A stretch of 64,000 nt of DNA from Arthrobacter rhizophilus (GCF_026241105.1 NZ_JAPFFT010000001.1:372001-436000), one strand, 5' to 3'. Shown: positions 18,593 to 28,106, numbered from the stretch's first letter. Notes: generated by a model not told the origin, from the letters alone. Made by a program: numbers and translations.

Positions 18593-19527
18593 CTGCACTG
18601 ACTGCCATGACTGTGTTCTTCGGTCTTCTCCTGGGAGCCGGGCTTTGGCTCATCTTCGTTCGCATGCCATTCATGCGCTCCACTCCCTTCTCGGAACGCA
18701 TTGAACCGCAACTACGGTCCCAAAATCTTGAGTCCCGATTGCTGGCATCAACCAGTGACATTGCGCCGTTCGGCCCTTTGGAACGCATTCTGAGGCCCGT
18801 TTTCCGGGACGCGTTGCACCACCTGACGCGGTTTAACTTCGATACCGCCGCACTCAACAAGAGGCTGGCGAAGGCCGGCTCGGGAAAATCTGCGTTGGAC
18901 TTTCGGGCAGAGCAGCTGTTGTGGGCAGCGGCGGGCTTTGCCATGGCGGTTGTCGCCGTGATCATGGGCGCAACTGCGGGCCGGTTCAGCCCGCTGCTTG
19001 CGGTCGTCTCAGTTCTGGTTTGTGCCCTTGGTGGGTTCCTTTTCCGCGACTACTTGCTGGGGGTGCAGATCAAGCGAAGGGAGAGCCGGATGCTGGCGGA
19101 ATTCCCCAGCCTTGCCGAGCTGATGGCACTTGCGGTCGGCGCGGGGGAGAGCGCTAGCGGTGCCCTCGACCGCGTGTGTCGTACGGCCAGCGGCGAATTG
19201 GCGAAGGAGTTTGCCTTGGTATTGGCCGCAACGCGCGCCGGCACGCCTCTGATCGAAGCGCTGCACGAGTTTTCGGGACGAACCGATCTCGGCCCGCTGG
19301 TCCGGTTCGTGGACGGAATTGTAGTTGCCGTCGAGCGCGGTACCCCCTTGGCCGATGTATTGCGGGCCCAAGCTGCAGACGTCCGTGATTCAGCCAAACG
19401 CGAGCTGATGGAAGCGGCAGGCCGGAAGGAGATCGCCATGATGGTGCCGCTTGTTTTCGGCGTCCTGCCCCTCACCGTGATCTTCGCCGTGTATCCGGGC
19501 CTAGCCGCACTGAATCTTGGCTTCTAA
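18589..19527 (+). CDS. tadC: Tad pilus inner-membrane platform protein TadC
   Basis: 312 residues, type II secretion F domain. Helices near the N-terminus and at 115-165, then the motif region SLAELMALAVGAGESASGALDR and AKRELMEAAGRKEIAMMVPLVFGVLPLTVIF with a terminal helix pair. The start is ATG 18589, overlapping the tadB stop as ATGA; an upstream in-frame ATG at 18538 lies inside tadB and is not needed. Partner of TadB in the platform. Confidence 0.93.
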   Translation: MTALTAMTVFFGLLLGAGLWLIFVRMPFMRSTPFSERIEPQLRSQNLESRLLASTSDIAPFGPLERILRPVFRDALHHLTRFNFDTAALNKRLAKAGSGKSALDFRAEQLLWAAAGFAMAVVAVIMGATAGRFSPLLAVVSVLVCALGGFLFRDYLLGVQIKRRESRMLAEFPSLAELMALAVGAGESASGALDRVCRTASGELAKEFALVLAATRAGTPLIEALHEFSGRTDLGPLVRFVDGIVVAVERGTPLADVLRAQAADVRDSAKRELMEAAGRKEIAMMVPLVFGVLPLTVIFAVYPGLAALNLGF

Positions 19528-19643
19528 TGCGCGATCCACAACGACCTTTTCGCATCTATCACTCGGACTTTTCGCTGAATGTCCACAACAAAAAACCGCA
19601 CGGAAATTCGCAACGGATTCCTGCACAATGGAAATGGGGAATA

Positions 19644-19907
19644 ATGAAGAAACTCGGACGCAGCGGCCTTCCCGCATCAGGCCTTTTGCTTTGGCAATTG
19701 TGGGCTCTCCTGCTATCCGGATCAGGACTCAAGACGGACGCGGGAAAGTACTTGGCCCCCGGAGACAATCATCCCGAGCGAGGCGATGTACCTGGTTGGG
19801 TCATGATCACATTGATGTCTGCGGCACTCGTTGCGGGCTTGCTTGCACTCGCCGGCCCGGCTCTTGAAGGGCTCTTCAACCAAGCCATGAGCAAGGTGGG
19901 AAAGTAG
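19644..19907 (+). CDS. Small single-span pilin-like protein of the Tad operon
   Basis: 87 residues from ATG 19644, which has a GGGGA ribosome site; the frame is open back to 19527 but that start would have none. One N-terminal hydrophobic stretch (GLLLWQLWALLL) and a second, stronger helix VPGWVMITLMSAALVAGLLALAGP followed by a short amphipathic tail. The PGW-V-x-x-TLM-helix pattern is common to small proteins at this position in Tad loci of Micrococcales and probably represents the major Flp-type pilin. A Glu at +5 of a prepilin cleavage site is not obvious, so processing is uncertain. Confidence 0.65.
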   Translation: MKKLGRSGLPASGLLLWQLWALLLSGSGLKTDAGKYLAPGDNHPERGDVPGWVMITLMSAALVAGLLALAGPALEGLFNQAMSKVGK

Positions 19908-19910
19908 CCC

Positions 19911-20333
19911 ATGCCGTTCCGCAGCAGGGGAGCGGAGAGTGGCAGCCGAACCGGTGTCTGTCGCTGGGACGAGCAGGGATCCGCCGTCGTGGATTTTGTT
20001 TTGGTCGGTGGGCTCGTGACGGTGTTCTTCCTGGCCATCGTCCAGCTGACCCTCGTGATGCATGTGCGAAATACCCTGATCGATGCGGCCTCGTCCGGAG
20101 CCCGCTATGGCACTCTCGCGGACAGGACGCCGGCAGATGCGCGTGAGCGCACAGCAAACCTGATCGGCACTGCCCTGAATGCAGAGTTTGCCCGGGACAT
20201 CTCGACGTCGGAGGCTAGCGTCCAAGGAATCCGCACCTTGGAAGTGACGGTCCGGGCGCCCTTGCCGGTCATAGGGTTGATCGGACCGGGCCCTGCACTG
20301 GAGGTGAGGGGTCATGCCGCGATTTCCGATTGA
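19911..20333 (+). CDS. TadE-like pseudopilin
   Basis: 140 residues: basic N-terminal leader of about 23, then GSAVVDFVLVGGLVTVFFLAIVQL, a prepilin-type segment with cleavage expected after Gly and Asp at +5, then VMHVRNTLIDAASSGARYG, the usual TadE signature after the helix. Exported C-terminal domain of 80 residues. Probably a minor pilin of the Tad pilus. Three bases after the pilin-like gene and overlapping the next gene by 20 bp. Confidence 0.85.
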   Translation: MPFRSRGAESGSRTGVCRWDEQGSAVVDFVLVGGLVTVFFLAIVQLTLVMHVRNTLIDAASSGARYGTLADRTPADARERTANLIGTALNAEFARDISTSEASVQGIRTLEVTVRAPLPVIGLIGPGPALEVRGHAAISD

Positions 20334-20847
20334 TCTTGCCCGCGCTGGGCTTGCCCGGTTCCGCGAGGCTCTCTGCCTGCCACCCCAGGAGGGGCCGGAC
20401 AACAATTGCACGCGGCGTGGCCTCGAACAGAGTGCCCCAGAGCGGGGAAGCGCAGTGGTGGAGTTCACTCTTTTGTCCCTCCTGCTCATGGTTCCTGTGG
20501 TCTATTTCATCGTCACCATCGGGCAGGTCCAAGGTGGTTCCTTCGCCGTCGTAGGTGCAGCGGACCAGGCCGCCAAAGTTTACGTGACGCGGAAAGAGGC
20601 CTCCCAAGGTCGAGTCGCCGCTGAACAGGCTGCTGCGTTGACTCTCGCGGACTACGGGCATTCCGCCCAGCGGGCGACTGTGGACGTCGCGTGCGACCGC
20701 GATGACTGTCTCTCTGCCGGGACGGCCGTCACTGTTACGGTCAAGCTCACGGTACCGCTGCCGATGGTGCCCTTTGGCGAGACTCTGCACCTGGATGCCG
20801 CGCATCTGAACGCATCTGCCACGCAAATCGTCGGACGGTTCAGGTGA
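20314..20847 (+). CDS. TadE/TadF-like pseudopilin
   Basis: 177 residues. A 45-residue basic leader ends in ERG followed by SAVVEFTLLSLLLMVPVVYFIV, a textbook class III prepilin segment with Glu at +5. After the helix come IGQVQGGSFAVVGAADQAAKVYV and a C-terminal domain with a CDRDDC pair of cysteines that may form a disulfide outside. Minor pilin role inferred. Overlaps its neighbours at both ends, indicating operon translation. Confidence 0.82.
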   Translation: MPRFPIDLARAGLARFREALCLPPQEGPDNNCTRRGLEQSAPERGSAVVEFTLLSLLLMVPVVYFIVTIGQVQGGSFAVVGAADQAAKVYVTRKEASQGRVAAEQAAALTLADYGHSAQRATVDVACDRDDCLSAGTAVTVTVKLTVPLPMVPFGETLHLDAAHLNASATQIVGRFR

Positions 20848-21320
20848 CGGACGTTGCCCTGCCCGCAAACGCGCTGAGGTCCCGTGCAAAGGGCAGCGAG
20901 AACGGCCAAATGATGGTATTGACCCTCGGCTACGTGGTGGTCGCATTGTTGCTGGCAACGGTTGTTGCCGCGGCTTCGGCTGTGTACATAGAACACAAGA
21001 AGCTTCTCTCCCTGGCCGACGGAGCGTCGGTAGCAGCTGCGGACAGTTATTCGCTCGGTCAAGTAGGCGGTGCTGAAAAGCCCTCGGCCGTACTCAGCAG
21101 CGAGAGGGTTCGCAGTGTTACCGAGTCATACCTGAGCCAAAACAGCGCCTATTCACGGTTCGATCAACTTGCCGTCGGACGGGACACAGGAAGTCCGGAC
21201 AGCGCTACGGCTGAAGTCGTGCTCAGGGCGGTTGCCCATCCGCCTGTAGTGAGTTTCCTGCTGGCAGAAGGCATTCCGATCGAAGCCCGATCCACCGCGC
21301 GCTCCCGGCTTACCCGCTAA
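20844..21320 (+). CDS. TadG-like pilus-assembly protein (Flp pilus-associated)
   Basis: 158 residues. Leader of about 20 residues, then ENGQMMVLTLGYVVVALLLATVVAAASAVYIEHKKLLSLADGASVAAADSY in outline: a single N-terminal span followed by the DGA-x-x-AADS motif typical of TadG/Rv3657-like proteins. GTG start overlaps the upstream stop as GTGA. Last gene of the operon; no prepilin peptidase or tadZ gene is in the window. Confidence 0.78.
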   Translation: MTDVALPANALRSRAKGSENGQMMVLTLGYVVVALLLATVVAAASAVYIEHKKLLSLADGASVAAADSYSLGQVGGAEKPSAVLSSERVRSVTESYLSQNSAYSRFDQLAVGRDTGSPDSATAEVVLRAVAHPPVVSFLLAEGIPIEARSTARSRLTR

Positions 21321-21336
21321 GGCAAGCCTTCACACG

Positions 21337-21366
21337 TCCATTGCCCGCGCCACGCCGGGCAATGGA
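21337..21366 (+). terminator. Hairpin at the end of the Tad operon
   Basis: TCCATTGCCCG pairs exactly with CGGGCAATGGA around an 8-base loop, just past the TadG-like stop and before prfB. There is no T-run, so termination efficiency is uncertain. Confidence 0.55.
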
Positions 21367-21386
21367 TGGCGTACTCTGGAACAACC

Positions 21387-22502
21387 ATGGCTGAGATTGA
21401 CTTTCCCGCAGAAATCCGCGCGCTTCGCTCCACCTACCGCTCCATCGAACAGGTTTCCGACGTCGAGAAGCTCAAGGAAGAGATCGCAGAACTGAGCGAG
21501 CAAGCTGGTGAGCCGAACCTCTGGGACGATCCTTCCTCCGCGCAGGTGATTACGTCCAAGTTGTCACACCGGCAGTCAGAACTTGAGCGGTTGAACAGGC
21601 TGACGGGACGCATCGACGATCTCGAAGTCCTCGTCGAGCTCGGCCAAGACGAAGACGACGACGCCTCCATGGTCGAAGCCGCTACGGAACTCGATTCAAT
21701 CCGCAAGGCCCTCAAGGAACTTGAAGTGGTCACCTTGCTCTCGGGAGAGTACGACGAACGCGAGGCCGTAGTCACCATCCGTGCGGGCGCAGGCGGCGTT
21801 GATGCTGCAGATTTCGCCGAGATGCTGATGCGCATGTACCTACGCTGGGCGGAGCGCCATGGCTACCCGACTACCGTGATGGACACTTCGTACGCCGAAG
21901 AAGCGGGCCTCAAGTCAGCTACATTCGAGGTCAAGGCGCCGTACGCGTTCGGAACGCTCAGCGTCGAAGCCGGAACGCACCGACTTGTCCGCATCAGCCC
22001 CTTCGACAACCAAGGCCGGCGGCAAACTTCCTTTGCCGCCGTCGAGGTTATCCCGCTCATTGAGCAGACCGACTCTATTGATATTCCGGACAATGAGATC
22101 CGCGTCGATGTCTTCCGTTCCTCCGGTCCTGGCGGACAGTCGGTCAACACTACGGACTCCGCTGTGCGTTTGACCCACATTCCGAGCGGGATTGTGGTCT
22201 CCATGCAAAACGAGAAGTCCCAGCTGCAGAACCGTGCAGCTGCCATGCGCGTGCTCCAATCGCGCCTCCTCCTGCTGAAAAAGGAACAGGAGGACGCTGA
22301 GAAGAAGGCATTCGCCGGGGACGTGAAGGCGTCGTGGGGCGACCAGATGCGTTCCTACGTGCTCAATCCTTACCAGATGGTCAAGGACTTGCGCACTGAA
22401 CACGAGGTGGGCAACACGTCAGCGGTGCTCGACGGCGACATCGACGACTTCATCGACGCCGGCATCCGCTGGCGCACCGGCAACCGCAACGCCGCAGAGT
22501 AG
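21387..22502 (+). CDS. prfB: Peptide chain release factor 2
   Basis: Reads UGA and UAA stop codons on the ribosome and triggers peptide release. 371 residues from ATG 21387. The discriminating tripeptide SPF is at 204-206 and the catalytic GGQ at 249-251 in [16 protein letters not shown]. The frame is uninterrupted from start to stop, so the programmed +1 frameshift of E. coli prfB is absent. A TACTCT at 21371-21376 could be a -10 box, leaving a very short leader. prfB-ftsE-ftsX-smpB order is conserved in actinobacteria. Confidence 0.97.
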   Translation: MAEIDFPAEIRALRSTYRSIEQVSDVEKLKEEIAELSEQAGEPNLWDDPSSAQVITSKLSHRQSELERLNRLTGRIDDLEVLVELGQDEDDDASMVEAATELDSIRKALKELEVVTLLSGEYDEREAVVTIRAGAGGVDAADFAEMLMRMYLRWAERHGYPTTVMDTSYAEEAGLKSATFEVKAPYAFGTLSVEAGTHRLVRISPFDNQGRRQTSFAAVEVIPLIEQTDSIDIPDNEIRVDVFRSSGPGGQSVNTTDSAVRLTHIPSGIVVSMQNEKSQLQNRAAAMRVLQSRLLLLKKEQEDAEKKAFAGDVKASWGDQMRSYVLNPYQMVKDLRTEHEVGNTSAVLDGDIDDFIDAGIRWRTGNRNAAE

Positions 22503-22665
22503 CCACCGATCGTCCGATTGGGCGACACACCGCACTAACCCCGCAATTCCGTAGCGGAGCGTGCGTATAGTCGAAGAGCCGGCGCTCAACTTCCCCCATC
22601 GAAAGCCCGTGCGCTGGCGGTTGGACTGGCCGAACGTGGCATGTCCGGCGGGGTTCTGAAGAGTC

Positions 22666-23430
22666 ATGATCCGATTTGAGAATGTCACCAAGGTCTACGA
22701 CCCCAATGCCCGTCCGGCGCTGGATGCTGTCAACCTTGAGATTGACCGTGGAGAATTCACCTTCCTCGTCGGGGCTTCAGGCTCCGGCAAGTCGACGTTT
22801 CTACGACTCATTCTGAAGGAAGACCGGGCAACATCCGGTTCGGTCTACGTCGCCGGCCAGAACGTGGCCAACATTTCAAGCTGGCGCGTCCCTAAGCTTC
22901 GCCGTGGCATCGGCGTCGTTTTCCAGGATTTCCGTTTGTTGCCGCAGAAGAACGTCTTCGCCAACGTGGCCTTCGCCATGCAGGTGATTGGTAAGAGCCG
23001 GAGCATCATCCGGGAGACTGTTCCAGAGGTGCTGAAGACTGTTGGGCTTGAAGGTAAGGAACGCCGCATGCCCCATGAGCTCTCCGGAGGTGAGCAGCAG
23101 CGCGTGGCCATCGCCCGCGCCGTCGTCAATCGGCCCGGCATCCTACTGGCGGACGAGCCTACCGGAAACCTGGACCCCATCACCTCGATGGGCATTATGG
23201 GCGTGCTCGACAAGATCAACCAGAACGGCACCACTGTGGTCATGGCGACGCACGACGACGACATTGTGAACGAGATGCGCAAGCGTGTGGTGGAGCTCCG
23301 GAACGGAGTTGTGGTCCGTGACGAGGCAAGGGCCCTGTACACCTCGATGATTCCGGTGGTGGGGGAGTCCCGGCGAATGAAGGACGCCAGCGATGCGGAA
23401 ATCGACCGCGCGCAGGGGGTTCAGCAGTGA
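22666..23430 (+). CDS. ftsE: Cell-division ABC ATPase FtsE
   Basis: Cytosolic ATPase of the FtsEX complex, which acts at the division septum and controls a peptidoglycan hydrolase across the membrane. 254 residues: Walker [10 protein letters not shown] (36-44), Q-loop [10 protein letters not shown], signature LSGGEQQ (139-145), Walker [10 protein letters not shown] and the switch histidine in MATHDDD. The C-terminal 25 residues extend beyond the minimal domain, as usual in actinobacteria. A TATAGT at 22566-22571 in the 163-bp upstream gap may be its -10 element. The TGA overlaps the GTG of ftsX. Confidence 0.97.
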   Translation: MIRFENVTKVYDPNARPALDAVNLEIDRGEFTFLVGASGSGKSTFLRLILKEDRATSGSVYVAGQNVANISSWRVPKLRRGIGVVFQDFRLLPQKNVFANVAFAMQVIGKSRSIIRETVPEVLKTVGLEGKERRMPHELSGGEQQRVAIARAVVNRPGILLADEPTGNLDPITSMGIMGVLDKINQNGTTVVMATHDDDIVNEMRKRVVELRNGVVVRDEARALYTSMIPVVGESRRMKDASDAEIDRAQGVQQ

Positions 23431-24341
23431 GGCTCGCATTTATCCTGGGCGAGATCGGCAGCGGCCTGCGCCGGAACCTGTCCATGGTGATTTCCGTTGT
23501 CCTGGTGACTTTCGTGTCCCTGACGTTTGTTGGCGCGGCCGGCATGCTCCAGATGCAAATCAACCAGATGAAGGGCTACTGGTACGACAAAGTCCAGGTT
23601 GCCATCTTCCTCTGCAATGACTCTTCGACGGCGACTGGCTGTGCTTCGGGCGCAGTGACAAAGGAACAGCAGGACAACCTGGCCAAAATGCTCGACTCGC
23701 CTGCGGTCAAGCAATACATCAGCGACTACCAATTTGAGTCCCAGGCTGAGGCGTTCAAGCACTTCAAGGAACAGTTCTCCAACTCTCCGATTGTTGACTC
23801 GGTAACCCAGGATCAGCTTCCAGCGTCGTTCCGAATCAACATGAAGAACCCTGAGAAGTACCAGATCATCAGCGAGACATTTTCCTCCCAAGCCGGCGTG
23901 GAGACCGTGAGCGATCAGCGTCAGGTCTTGGAACGGATCTTTGAGTGGATGAACGGCGCATCTGTGGCGGCGATGGTGGTCGCAGGAATCATGATCTTCT
24001 GCGCTGTCCTGCTGATAACGACAACCATCCGATTGTCCGCGTTCAGCAGGCGACGGGAGACGGGCATCATGCGGCTCGTCGGAGCATCGAAAACCGTCAT
24101 CCAACTGCCCTTCATACTTGAAGGCGTCATCGCCGCCGTCGTCGGAGCTGTGCTGGCCTCCGGCACACTGTGGCTAGTGGCCCAATTCTGGCTCAACGGA
24201 GACTTGTCGAAACAGTTCCTGAACACTCCATTTATTTCCTCGGCCCAGGTACTCGTGATCGCTCCGGTCCTGATAGCGTTGGGCGGCGGACTGGCAGGGA
24301 TATCTTCCCTCCTGACCCTTCGCCGATACCTCAAGGTGTAG
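23427..24341 (+). CDS. ftsX: Cell-division membrane protein FtsX
   Basis: 304 residues with four helices: one near residues 20-42, then a 130-residue extracytoplasmic loop ([12 protein letters not shown] to ERIFEWM), then three helices toward the C-terminus. [14 protein letters not shown] is the conserved cytosolic motif before helix 3. Transmits FtsE ATPase strokes to the outside, where it regulates wall hydrolysis. The loop has two cysteines near [10 protein letters not shown], probably a disulfide. Followed two bases later by an M23 peptidase gene that is the likely effector. Confidence 0.96.
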   Translation: MRLAFILGEIGSGLRRNLSMVISVVLVTFVSLTFVGAAGMLQMQINQMKGYWYDKVQVAIFLCNDSSTATGCASGAVTKEQQDNLAKMLDSPAVKQYISDYQFESQAEAFKHFKEQFSNSPIVDSVTQDQLPASFRINMKNPEKYQIISETFSSQAGVETVSDQRQVLERIFEWMNGASVAAMVVAGIMIFCAVLLITTTIRLSAFSRRRETGIMRLVGASKTVIQLPFILEGVIAAVVGAVLASGTLWLVAQFWLNGDLSKQFLNTPFISSAQVLVIAPVLIALGGGLAGISSLLTLRRYLKV

Positions 24342-24343
24342 CC

Positions 24344-25768
24344 ATGAAAAGCAGTGACCTCCAGCGAACAGGACAGCCGATGACCCGGAAGTACCAGGCT
24401 GTCCTGCAGATACGCATGGTCAGCGGCCGTGCGAAGGTTGCCGGCTCTGTGCTGGCCATTGCACTGGCTGCGAGCTTGGGCACAGCCCCCTTGGCACACG
24501 CAGATAACCTCGATGACCAGCAGGCCGCCCTTAACGCGGAATCGGCGCGAGTACAACAATCCCTGGAGTTTGTTGACGCGAACATCGCCAAGGCGGCTGG
24601 CGACCTCGTGATCTACCAGGGCAGGCTCCCCGGAGCGCAACAGGCACTTCTCGAAGCGCAGGGCAGGGTCGCTTCCGCGGTGAAGGAAGCTGAAGCCCTC
24701 GCAGCGCGTGTCGATTTGGCGCAGCAGAGCAAGGCCAAGATCACCGAGCAGTTGGAAAACGATAAGCAAAAGATCACGGACACCAAGAAACTCATCGGCC
24801 AGATCGCGGCCCAGGCGTACAAATCCGGCGGCGTGCCCACAAACGTTGCCCTGCTGTTCGGATCGAACGACGGCGGGAACCTCACCGAAACGATGGATCT
24901 CGCCAACCAGGCGATGCGCAGCCAAAACGCGGCGATGACCAAGTTGACGCAGCAGAGTGCCACCAACGTGAACTCGCAGGCCCGGCTTGCCGCCGTCGAA
25001 CAGGAAATTCGGGATCTCAAGGCGAAGGCTGATGCCGCACTGGAGCGTGAAAAGGCAGCCCGTGACGATGCGGCAGCCAAGAAGGCCGAGGTGGACAAGC
25101 TCATTTCGGACACCACCCGCCTCAATAGCCAACTTCAAGCGGCGAAGCCCGGGATTCAGACTCAACTGCAGCAAGTGAAGGCGATGCAGGACTCCGTCGC
25201 GGCTGAGATCTCGGAGCGGGACCGCAAGCTGCGTGAAGCGTGGCTGGCCGAGCAACAGCGGCTCGCCGCAGCCGCGGCTGCTGCCGCCCAGGCTCAAGGC
25301 CAGGCACCGCAACCCTACGTACCACCTGTGAGCAATCCTCGCTCCGGCTTTGGCCTGATCCACCCGGTTCCCGGCAACATCCCCATCACCTCGGGATTCG
25401 GATGGCGAGCGACGCCGCCTGGAACCATTGATTTCTACGGCCAGGGTGGTTACATGCACACCGGCATCGACTTCGGTGCGCCTTGCGGCACCCCGGTGTA
25501 CGCGGCCGCGGCTGGCACGGTCTTTTCGGCTGGCTGGGGCAACGACGGCGGCGGCAACAGGGTCAAGATTTCGCACGGGGTCATCAACGGCGACTCCCTG
25601 ACCACTATCTACTACCACAACACCAGCGTGGTGGTTTCTTCGGGGCAGCAGGTGAGCCAAGGCCAGCTCATCGCCTACTCGGGTACAACGGGTAACTCCA
25701 CTGGATGCCATGTGCATTTTGAAACTTGGGTGAATGGTCAGGCTACAGATCCTATGAACCTTCTGTAG
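24344..25768 (+). CDS. Secreted M23 (LytM) peptidase with coiled-coil, probable FtsEX effector
   Basis: 474 residues from ATG 24344. A signal peptide ends near PLAHADN; a long Ala/Lys/Glu/Gln-rich coiled coil spans about 55-310; a Pro-rich hinge follows; the LytM domain is at about 340-474. Zinc ligands are His372 and Asp376 (HTGIDFG) and the HxH pair His456/His458 (CHVHFE), so the domain should be active. It cleaves peptidoglycan cross-bridges or stem peptides. The architecture is that of EnvC and PcsB/RipC-type partners of FtsEX, and the gene is directly coupled to ftsX. In mycobacteria the FtsEX partner RipC has an NlpC/P60 domain instead. Confidence 0.92.
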   Translation: MKSSDLQRTGQPMTRKYQAVLQIRMVSGRAKVAGSVLAIALAASLGTAPLAHADNLDDQQAALNAESARVQQSLEFVDANIAKAAGDLVIYQGRLPGAQQALLEAQGRVASAVKEAEALAARVDLAQQSKAKITEQLENDKQKITDTKKLIGQIAAQAYKSGGVPTNVALLFGSNDGGNLTETMDLANQAMRSQNAAMTKLTQQSATNVNSQARLAAVEQEIRDLKAKADAALEREKAARDDAAAKKAEVDKLISDTTRLNSQLQAAKPGIQTQLQQVKAMQDSVAAEISERDRKLREAWLAEQQRLAAAAAAAAQAQGQAPQPYVPPVSNPRSGFGLIHPVPGNIPITSGFGWRATPPGTIDFYGQGGYMHTGIDFGAPCGTPVYAAAAGTVFSAGWGNDGGGNRVKISHGVINGDSLTTIYYHNTSVVVSSGQQVSQGQLIAYSGTTGNSTGCHVHFETWVNGQATDPMNLL

Positions 25769-25832
25769 CCCACGCGGCAGGGTTCTGCTGGCGTAGACTA
25801 GTGTGATTCTTCGACAACCAAGGAGTTCTACC

Positions 25833-26303
25833 GTGCCCAAGGAAAGTGGCCGTAAGGTAGTGGCCACCAATCGGAAGGCCCGGCATGACTACCACATATT
25901 GGATACTTATGAGGCCGGAATTGCCCTCATGGGAACTGAAGTGAAGTCCCTGCGTGAGGGTCATGCCTCGATGGTTGACGGCTTTTGCACCTTCTACAAT
26001 GACGAGTTGTGGATGGAGGGCATCCACATCCCTGAGTACAACCAAGGGAGCTGGACCAACCATGCCGCCCGCCGCCGTCGTAAGCTGCTGCTTCACCGCG
26101 AGGAACTCAACAAGATTTCCGGTAAGATCCGCGAGACCGGCCTGACTGTGGTGCCGCTCCAGTTGTACTTCCTGGACGGACGCGCCAAAGTCGAGATTGC
26201 CCTCGCTCGAGGCAAGAAGGACTATGACAAACGCCAGACGCTGCGTGAGCAGCAGGATAAGCGCGAATCACTGCGCGAACTCCGCGAGCGGAACCGCCGC
26301 TAG
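25833..26303 (+). CDS. smpB: tmRNA-binding protein SmpB
   Basis: Binds the tRNA-like part of tmRNA and delivers it to stalled ribosomes. 156 residues from GTG 25833 with AAGGAG at a good distance; an in-frame start at 25803 would lie before the ribosome site. Motifs: [28 protein letters not shown], [15 protein letters not shown] and the basic C-terminal tail ([15 protein letters not shown]) that fills the empty mRNA channel. The tmRNA gene follows 147 bp downstream. Confidence 0.97.
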   Translation: MPKESGRKVVATNRKARHDYHILDTYEAGIALMGTEVKSLREGHASMVDGFCTFYNDELWMEGIHIPEYNQGSWTNHAARRRRKLLLHREELNKISGKIRETGLTVVPLQLYFLDGRAKVEIALARGKKDYDKRQTLREQQDKRESLRELRERNRR

Positions 26304-26450
26304 TTCGGTGAGGATTCCGTCGGGGCGGAAGCTAAGGCGTGTCCCGGAATGTTCCGGTGCCTCCATGCGTTATGATGATTAACCCAGCAGGAATTGATTC
26401 GCGGATACTCTTGAGCGCTCGCGGTTCTGCAGGGATTGATAACAAAATAC

Positions 26451-26816
26451 GGGGATGATCGGTTTCGACGATGTTAGTCGCGACAGGTGAAGCGGGCCGA
26501 GGATGCAGAATTATCTCGTAAACGCTGTCTGCAAACCAATAAGTGCCAATTCTAAGCGCACTGACTTCGCTCTTGCTGCCTAAGCAGTAAGACAGTCCGT
26601 CAGCCCGAGGTTGCTATTGCCCCGGATCCTGGCGTCATTTAGATAGCCACTGCTGTTTGCCTCCGTCATCGAGGCAAATGGGACACTTAGATGACTGGGC
26701 CCGGATCAGCTACTTGTTCGCAGGATAGCTGGGGCCGAGAAATTCCGACGCGAACTGCGCCCGGAGAAGCCCTGACAACACGACATCGGACGGGGGTTCA
26801 ATTCCCCCCATCTCCA
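26451..26816 (+). ncRNA. ssrA: Transfer-messenger RNA (tmRNA)
   Basis: One-piece tmRNA of about 366 nt. The 5' end GGGGATG pairs with CATCTCC at 26809-26815; GGTTTCGACG follows the 5' arm; the 3' T-arm is GGGGGTTCAATTCCCCCC. The tag frame (26545-26583) encodes ANSKRTDFALAA followed by TAA if resumption is at GCC 26545, which is preceded by AATAAGT as expected near a resume codon. The genomic sequence after discriminator A26816 is CATT, so the terminal CCA must be added after transcription. Works with the SmpB encoded just upstream to free stalled ribosomes and tag the peptides for degradation. Confidence 0.95.
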
Positions 26817-26866
26817 CATTTGTGATGAGTCGAGACATCCTTCAGGGATGAGTCGGGTCATCGGTT

Positions 26867-26892
26867 ACACCCCGGTCTTCGGACCGGGGTGT
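26867..26892 (+). terminator. Rho-independent terminator after ssrA
   Basis: ACACCCCGGTC and GACCGGGGTGT form an 11-bp stem with a TTCG tetraloop, followed by TTTCTTT. Fifty bases after the tmRNA 3' end. Confidence 0.93.
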
Positions 26893-26950
26893 TTTCTTTG
26901 TCTGGGTTGGTAGTCCCGGGCGGGGTCGCAGCCTCCTATTTCCGCCGGTC

Positions 26951-27193
26951 TCACGATTCCGGATGGTGAGGCTCTGGCTTGTCGCCCTTACCGCCGTCGT
27001 TGGCCGGGGGATAGGCAGTGTCCGGTTCGCGGTGTTTGGCAGGGCTCTTGCGATGGAGCAACGTCCGCCGCTGGCGTCCAAAGACCATCACAGCTCCTAC
27101 CACCGCTGCTCCAACAAGCACCAGCGCGACCCAGATCCATTGTTGCCCGTCCAAGTTCGCCCCAAATCCCAGCACATCGGCTGATTCCGGCAT
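26951..27193 (-). CDS. Hypothetical small membrane protein
   Basis: 80 residues with one clear transmembrane helix (WIWVALVLVGAAVVGAVMVFG) after a 19-residue acidic N-terminus, then an Arg-rich stop-transfer and a hydrophilic Pro/His/Lys tail. The topology would be N-out, C-in. No family recognised and no strong ribosome site, so it may not be a gene. Confidence 0.35.
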   Translation of the reverse strand: MPESADVLGFGANLDGQQWIWVALVLVGAAVVGAVMVFGRQRRTLLHRKSPAKHREPDTAYPPANDGGKGDKPEPHHPES

Positions 27194-27632
27194 TGCTACG
27201 AAAGGCCGAGGCCCCGGCGGCCCGGTCCGGGAGGCGGACCCAGCATGGAGTCAGTCCTTGTCCCTACGCAGGAGGTGCACCAATCCTGGTTCTGGGACGG
27301 CGGGTAGTCCATCCAGCCCGTCCGCCTTGCCTTTGTCCATGGCTGTGGGCGCTAGCAACCTGGGTCCGAATCAGCCTCAACGTCATCATGATTTGCCCCA
27401 TTCCTGATGGTTACGGGATGCCGCCTGACTCTGGGTCCATCAGCAGTCCGGACTCAGTCGCGCAAATCTGGTCCATCCGTCTCGGCATGGACGCTAGGCG
27501 CAACAGTAGGAGTACAGACCGCTCCTGTCGCGAGTGGTGGTTGCTTGTTTTGGGGAATTCCTACTCGACAACTGCCTCGATGTGCCGGGTGTGGTTGTTA
27601 ACCAGCGGTGAGAGAGTCCGACGACGGCAGGG
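27194..27632. other. 440-bp spacer without a recognisable gene
   Basis: Short frames only, none with a motif or ribosome site. It lies between the ssrA region and the catabolic cluster. I see no integrase fragment and no copy of the tmRNA 3' end. Confidence 0.5.
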
Positions 27633-28106
27633 CTAGTCGATCAAAAAGATCCGCACGACCACCTGATCGGGATGGCGTTCGCCGGTTCCAATAGCTAGAC
27701 GGTTGTTGAGCCAGGAGAGTGCGGGCGGGGAACTAGTTAGACGCGGCCAGCAGCGAAAGTAGATGCGGTCCGGGGGGACATCCTCGCCTCGGTTCAGTCG
27801 TTCGATGTCCTCTTCCGTGCCGTGACGAAGTGCTGTGTTGTGGACATAGACGCGTTGTCCCGCGTCCGTTTCCAGCGCATATCGGGCATCCAGTTCAGTG
27901 AGTTCCCGGCTGCGCAGTATCTGATAGTCGGCGCCGCCCGGAAGGACCTTGCCGCTGACATGGGGGCCGTGGAAAGTTCCTCCGGTGATAGGAACGATCC
28001 GGCGGTGTCCCTCCGGTGTAGTCCCGACGTCGACCGGCGGCCCGACGTCGACAGAGACTTCGGCGAAAAAGGACAGCCCGGGTGCCGCCGTCCGGTTGGT
28101 GGTCAC
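27633..28106 (-). CDS. DUF3237 domain protein
   Basis: 157 residues covering the whole DUF3237 (UPF0311) beta-barrel: LSFFAEVSVDVGPPVDVG, RRIVPITGGTFHGP, GKVLPGGADYQILR and ELDARYALETDAG. The family has no settled biochemical role but recurs in catabolic operons for aromatic or cyclic acids. GTG start overlaps the stop of the upstream CocE-type hydrolase gene (GTGA), so the two products are probably made together. Last gene of the minus-strand part that begins at the MHS transporter. Confidence 0.85.
   Translation of the reverse strand: MTTNRTAAPGLSFFAEVSVDVGPPVDVGTTPEGHRRIVPITGGTFHGPHVSGKVLPGGADYQILRSRELTELDARYALETDAGQRVYVHNTALRHGTEEDIERLNRGEDVPPDRIYFRCWPRLTSSPPALSWLNNRLAIGTGERHPDQVVVRIFLID

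Noticed and set aside
21366..21386. Start of prfB at 21366
   Set aside because: The start would fall inside the hairpin arm; ATG 21387 matches the family N-terminus AEIDFPAEI.
23921..25870. 649-codon open frame antisense to ftsX and the M23 gene
   Set aside because: Composition is typical of a GC-rich antisense shadow, there is no ribosome site, and the sense genes are unambiguous.
26817..26866. Second tRNA or tRNA-like fragment after ssrA
   Set aside because: Only short local repeats (GATGAGTCG...) are present; no cloverleaf can be drawn.
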